A stretch of 57,854 nucleotides of DNA from Nostoc sp. CCCryo 231-06 (GTDB lineage: Bacteria; Cyanobacteriota; Cyanobacteriia; Cyanobacteriales; Nostocaceae), in assembly GCA_023522315.1 (NCBI GenBank), contig JAHCSU010000427.1:1-57854 (forward strand). The letters are read 5' to 3'. Both the position numbers and the translations under genes were made by a program. The notes below the pieces were generated by a model. It was not told where the DNA came from. It did no database searches and saw nothing but the letters and a program-made list of their open reading frames with translations. Below, piece after piece: positions 51,046 to 57,854 of this stretch; the first letter of the stretch is position 1; each line of letters opens with the position of its first letter.

Positions 51046-52886
51046 CCCCTAACTATCTAATTGGTATACAAAGCAGGTAAGCTGAGGAAAGCACCTACCA
51101 GCAGTAACAAATTAGTGATAGTAAAATTGCCTCGCCATCGCCCACAAAGAAAATTCAGTAATGCCAAGCAAATAATTTTAGAATGTTCCCTAATTGAATG
51201 TGTGCATTGTGGGGCAGAATTAGAGCTACGCAGACCAAGACATATGCGTAAAACCGTTCAAACAATGGATGGTGCAGTGTTTGTGGCAGGTAAGAGTAAA
51301 GAATGTATCAATCCCAGTTGCACACATTTTGGTAAACATTACTACGCGACTGGCGTGTTAAAATACAGCCTGCCTTACAGTACTTATGGGCTAGATGTGC
51401 TGGCATTTATAGGTTGGGAACATGAGCATGAGCATCAACAATTGGTAGAAATTCAAAGCTCATTAAACCAGCGTGGTGTTGAAATTAATGAGAGTAATGT
51501 AGGTAAATTATATCGGCAATTTCTGGCACTGTTGGGTGGAACGATTGCACATACGCAGGAGAAATTAGCTGCCACAGCAATTGAACACGGTGGTTTGATT
51601 TGGGCAATTGATGCGTTACAGCCTGAGGGTCATGGAACCTTACTCTACGTATTGTACGAGGTATTAAGTGGTACAGCAGTAAGTGGAATTCAGTTACCGC
51701 AGGCACAGGCACAACGGTTAATTGAGTGGCTGCAACCATACAAAGAGTTACCATATAAAGTGCTAGCGACATTGTCAGATGGTGAAAAATCAATCATTGC
51801 GGCAATGAATTCGATTTGGCCGACTGCACCACATCAACGTTGTCAAGCCCACTTTCTCAGTAATTTGAGTGGATCTGTGTTGCCATTAGACACAAAACTA
51901 CGACAACAATTAAAGGCAGACTTAGATGGAATGCCAAAAGTCTCTGAGTACTCAGAAAGACCCCAAGACCCAGGCTCCGAACAGCAGCAAGACAGTCTCC
52001 CCTTTTTTCAGAAACTCCCTATTTGTCACGAGACGCAGAGTTAATGACAGTCGAAACTCAAATTCGTGCAGCGATTCGGGATTGTGTCAATCGTATCAGC
52101 CGCAAACCTTTCCGTTGGGGTGGCTTAAGCGGTTATGAGCAACTAGAAGCGATAGGTTCGATACTACGTAGTTTACCATGTCGAGAAATTGATACAGATT
52201 ATTTATCTCTCTTGTCAGTATGGATTGACCAAGCTTTAAACAACAATCTTTCTGTAGCGTTGGATTTGGCAGAAGCGCACAAGTGGTTGCGACAAATTGC
52301 TGATTGTTTACGCTATCCTGAATACTCCAACCGTAGCGCGGATAATGTAACTGATATTACACAAACTGCGAAAATCTCCTTAACCAGCCTTCAAGTTCGG
52401 TACGACATGGAAGAGTTATTAGAGCAGTTTCAACCTGACCCTCAACAAAATCCGGCACAGTTTGCTCTGAAGAAAAAGTTACAACGTTTATGGGATAAAT
52501 ACGGGACTAACTTATTGCACTGTTATGATATTCCTGGCTTACCACCAGATAATCTCAAAATGGAAGCTATGTTCAGCAATTTACGTCGCCACCAGCGGCG
52601 TATTAGTGGGCGGAAATCAACTGTCGAATTGCGTGATTTTGGGCAATATCAAGTTCTTTTCTTCGCCGAAAGTGAAGAAATGTTGCTGGCACAAATTCGG
52701 GAAGTGCCTGTAGCAGAATACAACACTCAACGTCGCAGATTAGCAATGGCTTTAGCACCCCGTCAACAAAAACATCGCCTTCATCGTCATCCAGTTACCA
52801 CAATACAAGCTTTGGTCGATCAACATACGGAACTTCTTACTGTGCTTGAGTCTCAAGCCCTGAAATACCAATTAGATAGCTAGGGG
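51046..52886 (+). mobile_element. Insertion sequence with 22-bp terminal inverted repeats
   Basis: The left end (51046-51067) reads CCCCTAACTATCTAATTGGT plus AT. The right end (52865-52886) is its inverse with one mismatch (AACTA versus AGCTA). The 1841-bp element carries one transposase gene in two frames. The flanks (GTGGAT on the left, GTGCAG on the right) do not give a clean target duplication. A zinc-finger, MULE-like transposase layout suggests the ISKra4 neighbourhood, but the family is not certain. Confidence 0.8.
51061..52883 (+). CDS. Transposase in two overlapping frames (-1 shift)
   Basis: Frame one (51061-52044) encodes an N-terminal zinc finger (CVHCGAEL, then KECINPSCTHFGKHYYATG), a helix (LVEIQSSLNQRGVEINESNV) and a DDE-like core starting LIWAIDALQPEGHGTLLYVL, with SDGEKSIIAAMNSIWPTAPH and CQAHFLSNLSG. 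Frame two, one base back (52023-52883), continues DAELMTVETQIRAAIRDCVN, EGMFSNLRRHQRRISGRK-like segments (seen as KMEAMFSNLRRHQRRISGRK) and the C-terminus. The frames meet at a run CCCCTTTTTT near 51999-52008. Slippage back by one T joins them, so this may be programmed frameshifting, as in several IS families, or an inactivating mutation. The TTG/ATG start is uncertain because it overlaps the terminal repeat. Confidence 0.75.
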
Positions 52887-53004
52887 GTGCAGTTATCGGA
52901 ATTGCGACGTTATTTATCAAACCCAGCGTCACTGTAGCAGCGATTGGGTTGGGTTTTACGGCTGGGGTGTCTGGGAAATTGTTGGTTCAAAAAGGGGAAT
53001 AAGT
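52887..53004 (+). pseudogene. C-terminal scrap of a small membrane-type protein
   Basis: Directly after the IS an open frame reads GAVIGIATLFIKPSVTVAAI, then GLGFTAGVSGKLLVQKGE and a stop. It is hydrophobic and Gly/Ala-rich, and unrelated to the adhesin cut on the left side. The IS therefore marks a deletion or rearrangement joint. Family unknown. Confidence 0.35.
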
Positions 53005-53074
53005 CGATGACCTACAACCTGCTTACAATCCCAATCTGAGCAAATAATATCCGATTGCCCACAGACCGCATCCT

Positions 53075-53120
53075 TAAGCCCCTATTCTTCCGTCACAGAG
53101 AACGAGAGAGTAGGGGTTTG
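53075..53120. terminator. Weak hairpin CCCCTA/TAGGGG
   Basis: AAGCCCCTATTCT pairs partly with AGAGTAGGGGTTT, and the right arm ends in GTTTGTTAT. It is a plausible terminator for either the scrap upstream or the zinc-ribbon gene read on the minus strand. Confidence 0.35.
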
Positions 53121-53150
53121 TTATGCCCGAATGACGTAAACTAGATATTC

Positions 53151-53300
53151 CTACGACTTTTTATTAATAATTTTTCCAGTCCCACCACAAAAGCTACAAG
53201 TTTTGTATTGTGGTATGGGAGATGAACCTATTGATTCGGGTTGTTCTATTTTACTTTTGCCAAAACAGTATGTACATTTAATCTCTTGTTTATCCGCCAT
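53151..53300 (-). CDS. Tiny zinc-ribbon protein (49 aa)
   Basis: The minus strand encodes MADKQEIKCTYCFGKSKIEQ, a linker, then YKTCSFCGGTGKIINKKS. Two CxxC pairs (CTYC and CSFC), the second within CxxCGGTGK, resemble one DnaJ-type zinc-finger repeat. This supports a folded metal-binding miniprotein despite its size. Function unknown. It points away from the SNF2 gene, from which 93 bases separate it, so the two may share a divergent promoter region. Confidence 0.6.
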   Translation of the reverse strand: MADKQEIKCTYCFGKSKIEQPESIGSSPIPQYKTCSFCGGTGKIINKKS

Positions 53301-53393
53301 TGGAAATAACCTCAATTACATAAATTGAGTATTCCCACTTTGAACGTGCGATCCTCCCTTGCCCCATCGCCAAGACCTAACTAAATAAATAAT

Positions 53394-56300
53394 ATGATTA
53401 ATTTGGCAACTGACACCACAAAATTGCAAACAAAACTCCTTGAAAAGAAATATTTCGAGTTACACCCTTCCTTACAAAGGATTATCCAGTTATTTTCGGT
53501 AATTTATGCACCGATAGACAAAAATTCATTCGTAAGCTGTCTTAGTAAAACGGGCGCTTTAGATGAAAATAATAAACCTTGGAGTACTAAAACTCTCAGT
53601 CCCAAAATTGATAAATTGTTAAAAGCAGGCTTGTTAGTGCAAGAAAGCAGACAAGGTGCTGAATGTCACCCGTTACTCACAGAAATTACTACTCGTCATG
53701 CTATAAAAACTGAACAGTTTGAAATCCAAGTCATAGCAGTTGAAGAAAAGCTACCTATACGTACTCATTGGAACCATGATTCTCGTCGGATATTCCATAG
53801 TTTACGCCAGTGTATCAGAGAAATCCGTATAGGTTTTTATCGCCAAGATCCTAATTTTATTAATAAGCAAATTGAAGATTACGAGAAGTATGGTGATAGC
53901 GAAGAAAAAATAGTAATACAAAATATCTTTGAGCAGATATGCAATAACCCATTTGATGCAGATTGGTTGAGTACCTTACCACAAGGATTATATGAAAGTA
54001 GCATATCTAGCATCCTCCTCAATTCAGCATTAAAATTGTCTGCGTCTGAAGATGCCTTTACACTCTTAGAAGAAGAATGTTCTTCAACTGGAAGACATTG
54101 CTCAGATTATCTGCACCTGATTTTGACAGAACAAATGTTGCTTCGAGGTTGTACCGAAGAAGCACAAGAAAGTCTGGAGCGGATATCGCTTGAATATCAA
54201 GATAACGCCGCCGTCTTTTGGGGCTGGTTAAGTTTTGTACGGGGGGAGAATGAGCAAGCAATTACTTATTATACAGATGCCCTGAAAAAGCTGAAAAAAG
54301 CGACAGGCAAACGCCAAATATATTTTAATACAATGGGGGGCTTATTTTTTATCCTCGCGCTGTTAAAAGATGGTTCAACACAACGCCTCAAAGAAGCAGA
54401 AGAGTATACCAGTTTGATGTCTCGTCAATCAGATCATTGGCTCAGGTTTATTTATGACAGACTGAAAACAGTGCTGCAAGTACACCAGGGTGATATTACT
54501 CAAAAACAATTTGTACTTAGCGCCCATATCTCTTCCGTGGAAGAAGAAAATAGCTTACAAACATTGTTTTGTTCCCTATGCCTTTACTGGATGGATGCTG
54601 AGGGTGCGAAAAAACGCTTACCTAATTTATTAGAGCCATTATATCGGCGATCGCTCGCTTCCGGTTATCACTGGTTGGCAATGGAAACCGCAGAACTCCT
54701 ATCCAGACTCAAACCTAGTAGTAACTATCAAAAAGAAGCAGAAGCACTGCGAGAAGATAGTAACTTCCATTCCATTGTAGACTTAATTCGACCCCAAGAG
54801 GCTTGGGAAATGTGCCTCAATGCTCTGGCAAACCTCCAAAAGCAACCACAAACACTAGGAAAACCAGAATCTGAACTGCGTTTAGCATGGTTTATTACCT
54901 TCTATCCCAGCAGATGTGTCTTGCAACCAAAGGAACAGAAAGTTAATGCCAAAGGCGAGTGGAGTAAAGGTCGCCCCATTGCCCTCAAGCGTCTGAACAG
55001 TGCATTATCTGAGTTTGATTACATCACACCCCAAGATATGAGGGTATGTAGTTGTATTGAGGCATATAGTGATGGCTATTATGGCAAAGTTGATTATACC
55101 TTCGGTGAAAAAGCCATCTCTGCCTTAATTGGACACCCCTTAGTTTTTTGGGAAGATACACCTAATATTCGTGTAGAAATCGTTAAGGGAGAACCGGAAC
55201 TACTAGTTAAAAAAGAAAAACAAGGTCGTCTCACCTTGGAATTTTCTCCCCAATTACCAGAATCACAGAATATTCTGCATATTAAAGAAACCCCAACCCG
55301 CATCAAAGTCATTGAAATTACTACCGAACACAGACGCATTGCGGAGATTATAGGTAAGGATAATAAATTAAACGTACCTGCGATCGCCGAGAAGCAAGTT
55401 TTGGCAGCTATTAATGCTGTTTCTGGCATCGTCACTGTGCATTCTGACATTGGTGGCGGCTCAGAAGGAGCAGAAGAAGTACCCGCCCAGACTCTGCCCC
55501 ATATTCATCTTTTACCTGCCAATGCCGGCTTGAAAATCAGCCTTTTGTCACGCCCCTTTGCCCAAGGTGGCCCTTACTACCGTCCTGGTACAGGTGGTGA
55601 AACTGTAATTGCCGAGATTGAGGGTAAACGTCTCCAAACCAGACGAAATCTTTCTCTTGAGAAGCAACTTGCCGCCCACACTGTAGCCGCCTGTCCCACC
55701 TTGGCTCAAAGTGAAGAACAAGATGGTGAATGGGTAATAGTTGACCCAGAGTCATGTTTAGAACTGCTGCTAGAACTGCAAGCGCTGGGAAATAAAGTAG
55801 TCATGGCATGGCCAGAAGGAGAAAAGCTGCGTATTAGCCACAATGCTGACATGAAAGACTTTAATTTATCAATTCAACGTCAGCAAGACTGGTTTGCAGC
55901 CACTGGTGAGTTGAAATTGAATAACGACCTAGTGCTAGATATGCAGCAACTACTAGAATTATTAGAGAAAACCCCCAGCCGTTTTATCCCCCTTGGTGAT
56001 GGTCAATTCTTGGCTTTAACTCAAGCTTTTCGGAAACGCCTCGACGAATTGCGGATGTTTTCGGAAAAGAATAGTAAAGGTATTCGTTTTCATCCCTTGG
56101 CGACATTAGGGTTAGAGGATTTTGTCGATGAAGTAGGTAAGGTAAAAGCAGATAAACACTGGAAAACACATAGAGAGCGTCTCCATGAGGTAAAAAACCT
56201 CCAGCCAGAACTGCCATCTACGCTTCAAGCAGAACTACGTGACTACCAGGTGGAGGGTTTTTGTTGGCTGGCGCGTCTGGCACATTGGGGTGTAGGAGCT

Positions 56301-57611
56301 TGTTTGGCAGACCAAATGGGACTCGGTAAGACCTTGCAGGCATTGGCGGTCATTCTCAGAAATGCCCATGAAGGGCCAACCCTAATTATCGCCCCAACTT
56401 CTGTGTGCATGAATTGGGTGAGTGAAGCGCAGAAGTTTGCCCCAACCCTCAATATTATTCAATTTTCTGGTGCTAACCGCCAAAAATTATTGGATGGGTT
56501 ACAACCGTTGGATATGTTGGTATGCAGCTATGGTTTATTACAGCAGGAAGAAGTAGCTCAAATGCTCTCTCTTGTGCAGTGGCAAACTATTGTCCTGGAT
56601 GAAGCCCAGGCGATTAAAAATATGACCACTAAACGTTCTCAGGCAGCCATGAACCTAAAATCTAATTTTAAGTTGCTGACTACTGGGACTCCCATTGAGA
56701 ATCACTTGGGTGAGTTGTGGAATTTGTTCCGCTTTATCAATCCTGGATTATTGGGTTCTTTTGAAAGCTTCAATCAACGCTTTGCCATCCCCATTGAAAA
56801 ATATCAGGATAAACTTGCACGTAATAAACTCAAAAAACTGATTCAACCATTTCTATTGCGCCGCACAAAAAATCAGGTATTAGAAGAGTTGCCGTCTCGT
56901 ACTGAAATTCTTCTTCATGTAGAGTTAAGTCGAGAGGAAAAGGCATTTTATGAAGCGTTGCGCCGTCAGGCAATATCTAAACTTACCGAAAGTGATGCAG
57001 ATGCTGGAAAGAAACATTTGCAAGTTTTGGCTGAGATTATGAAATTACGTCGCGCTTGCTGTAATCCTAGCTTGGTTATGCCTTCATCTGAATTACCCAG
57101 TTCCAAGTTGCAACTTTTTGGTGAGGTGCTGGGTGAACTGCTGGAAAATCGTCATAAGGCGTTAGTGTTTAGTCAGTTTGTTGACCATTTGCACATTATC
57201 CGGGATTATCTCCAACAGCAAGGTATTAATTATCAATATCTAGATGGCAGTACTTCCGTGCCAGAGCGCAAAAAACGGGTCGATGCCTTCCAAGCTGGTT
57301 CAGGCGATGTCTTTCTCATTAGTCTCAAAGCCGGAGGCACAGGACTTAATCTGACTGCGGCTGATTATGTCATCCATACAGACCCTTGGTGGAACCCTGC
57401 TGTGGAAGACCAAGCTTCAGACCGCGCCCATCGGATTGGGCAACAACGTCCGGTGACGATTTATCGTCTAGTTGCAAAAGATACTATTGAAGAAAAGATT
57501 GTGCAATTGCATCACCATAAGCGAGATTTGGCAGATAGTCTCTTAGAAGGTACTGATATGAGTGGCAAGATATCAACGGAAGCCTTGTTACAGTTAATTA
57601 GTGAAGGATAA
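53394..57611 (+). CDS. SNF2-type DEAD/DEAH helicase with large N-terminal domain
   Basis: A 1405-residue Swi2/Snf2-family ATPase. The first 110 residues look like a winged helix (HPSLQRIIQLFSVIYAPIDK onwards). Residues 110-480 or so are helical with TPR-like repeats, and an uncharacterised beta-rich middle follows. The motor domain starts near 930: LADQMGLGKTLQALA (motif I, about 970), LDEAQAIKNM (motif II), TTGTPIENHLGELWNLF (motif III). The C-terminal half has VFSQFVDHLHIIRDYL, GGTGLNLTAADYVIHTDPWW and DRAHRIGQQRPVTIYRLVAK. It should translocate on double-stranded DNA or remodel DNA-bound proteins. Such large bacterial SNF2 proteins often belong to accessory or defence loci; this one is the first gene of a unit continuing off the window. 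Confidence 0.9.
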   Translation: MINLATDTTKLQTKLLEKKYFELHPSLQRIIQLFSVIYAPIDKNSFVSCLSKTGALDENNKPWSTKTLSPKIDKLLKAGLLVQESRQGAECHPLLTEITTRHAIKTEQFEIQVIAVEEKLPIRTHWNHDSRRIFHSLRQCIREIRIGFYRQDPNFINKQIEDYEKYGDSEEKIVIQNIFEQICNNPFDADWLSTLPQGLYESSISSILLNSALKLSASEDAFTLLEEECSSTGRHCSDYLHLILTEQMLLRGCTEEAQESLERISLEYQDNAAVFWGWLSFVRGENEQAITYYTDALKKLKKATGKRQIYFNTMGGLFFILALLKDGSTQRLKEAEEYTSLMSRQSDHWLRFIYDRLKTVLQVHQGDITQKQFVLSAHISSVEEENSLQTLFCSLCLYWMDAEGAKKRLPNLLEPLYRRSLASGYHWLAMETAELLSRLKPSSNYQKEAEALREDSNFHSIVDLIRPQEAWEMCLNALANLQKQPQTLGKPESELRLAWFITFYPSRCVLQPKEQKVNAKGEWSKGRPIALKRLNSALSEFDYITPQDMRVCSCIEAYSDGYYGKVDYTFGEKAISALIGHPLVFWEDTPNIRVEIVKGEPELLVKKEKQGRLTLEFSPQLPESQNILHIKETPTRIKVIEITTEHRRIAEIIGKDNKLNVPAIAEKQVLAAINAVSGIVTVHSDIGGGSEGAEEVPAQTLPHIHLLPANAGLKISLLSRPFAQGGPYYRPGTGGETVIAEIEGKRLQTRRNLSLEKQLAAHTVAACPTLAQSEEQDGEWVIVDPESCLELLLELQALGNKVVMAWPEGEKLRISHNADMKDFNLSIQRQQDWFAATGELKLNNDLVLDMQQLLELLEKTPSRFIPLGDGQFLALTQAFRKRLDELRMFSEKNSKGIRFHPLATLGLEDFVDEVGKVKADKHWKTHRERLHEVKNLQPELPSTLQAELRDYQVEGFCWLARLAHWGVGACLADQMGLGKTLQALAVILRNAHEGPTLIIAPTSVCMNWVSEAQKFAPTLNIIQFSGANRQKLLDGLQPLDMLVCSYGLLQQEEVAQMLSLVQWQTIVLDEAQAIKNMTTKRSQAAMNLKSNFKLLTTGTPIENHLGELWNLFRFINPGLLGSFESFNQRFAIPIEKYQDKLARNKLKKLIQPFLLRRTKNQVLEELPSRTEILLHVELSREEKAFYEALRRQAISKLTESDADAGKKHLQVLAEIMKLRRACCNPSLVMPSSELPSSKLQLFGEVLGELLENRHKALVFSQFVDHLHIIRDYLQQQGINYQYLDGSTSVPERKKRVDAFQAGSGDVFLISLKAGGTGLNLTAADYVIHTDPWWNPAVEDQASDRAHRIGQQRPVTIYRLVAKDTIEEKIVQLHHHKRDLADSLLEGTDMSGKISTEALLQLISEG

Positions 57612-57688
57612 GCTGTCCTGCTTAGATAATTTTAGATTTTTGATTTCCTGATTGCACAAGTTCAAGACCAACTCAACTCTAATCAACT

Positions 57689-57854
57689 ATGCCCAAGACT
57701 TGGAACTTAAAGATAGATAGCTATTTTCAAGCCGCACCCAATTGCATCATCGCCACAGCCCATGTATATACATTCCCTACAGACCTACCGCTAGAACCCA
57801 ACATCAGGGAACCAAACCGCAAAAGTGCAACATACAGACAAATCTTCGACTCAG
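57689..57854 (+). CDS. Start of a further gene, cut by the window edge
   Basis: An ATG 77 bases after the SNF2 stop opens a frame that runs to the end of the window (PKTWNLKIDSYFQAAPNCII, then ATAHVYTFPTDLPLEPNIRE). Fifty-five codons are visible without a stop. I do not recognise the family from this piece. The short gap and same direction suggest co-transcription with the SNF2 helicase gene. Confidence 0.6.
   Translation, partial: MPKTWNLKIDSYFQAAPNCIIATAHVYTFPTDLPLEPNIREPNRKSATYRQIFDS

Noticed and set aside
1..57854. tRNA, rRNA or known riboswitch genes
   Set aside because: None was recognised on either strand by eye; no cloverleaf with a GTTCRA-type arm or conserved riboswitch core stood out.

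Overview
The window reads as filamentous, Nostocales-type cyanobacterial DNA. The supporting signs are many GCGATCGC (HIP1-type) octamers, 7-bp short tandem repeats, cyanobacteria-typical families (Ycf35/DUF1257, DUF2997, Ycf46-like AAA+, DUF1822, DUF928, CHASE2-CHAT, NucA/NuiA) and a fused TrpE-TrpG. It may be chromosomal or from a large plasmid; nothing seen settles this.

1-7.7 kb is worn accessory DNA: a CoiA-like/GIY-YIG protein, stumps of dinB, a DUF2786 gene and dnaB, a secreted NucA-type nuclease convergent with a frameshifted gene for its NuiA-type inhibitor, and a small minus-strand operon (unknown, ASCH, C5-DNA methyltransferase, two mini-ORFs). The methyltransferase gene carries a second, family-like protein in another frame. 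Two truncated transposase genes follow.

7.7-15.3 kb is plasmid- or prophage-like. Two copies of a cassette, made of a four-helix-bundle (23S rRNA IVP) gene bounded by inverted arrays of the heptamer AATTCGC, interrupt other genes, and the second copy contains a smaller nested unit. Several unknown genes, the Ycf35-DUF2997-Ycf46 triad and a WGR-domain gene follow.

15.4-37.0 kb is the most striking part: a 17-gene minus-strand biosynthetic cluster for a halogenated indole alkaloid. DAHP synthase, TrpEG, TrpC, TrpA (frameshifted), TrpB and TrpD supply tryptophan, with TrpF missing. The tailoring set is a tryptophan halogenase, a second FAD halogenase, a tryptophanase, two paralogous P450s, a kynurenine-3-monooxygenase-like hydroxylase, an O-methyltransferase and a SRPBCC protein. 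A flavin reductase and a RibF paralogue supply flavin. The logic (halogenate Trp, release haloindole, oxidise/couple, methylate) resembles aetokthonotoxin biosynthesis, but the gene set differs and no isonitrile, prenyl or nitrile gene is present. I infer a halogenated, possibly methoxylated indole or biindole.

37.2-50.4 kb, in divergent orientation, is an operon-like run: sigma-like factor, DUF1822, CHAT-CHASE2 membrane protein, DUF928, a two-partner-secretion adhesin with a tandem 390-bp repeat, its TpsB pore and a TPR-CHAT protease-like protein. This looks like a secretion-plus-CHAT-peptidase system of unknown role. A second adhesin gene begins at 50.77 kb but is cut by a 1.84-kb insertion sequence with 22-bp terminal inverted repeats. 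The window ends with a tiny zinc-ribbon gene, a 1405-residue SNF2-type helicase and the start of another gene.
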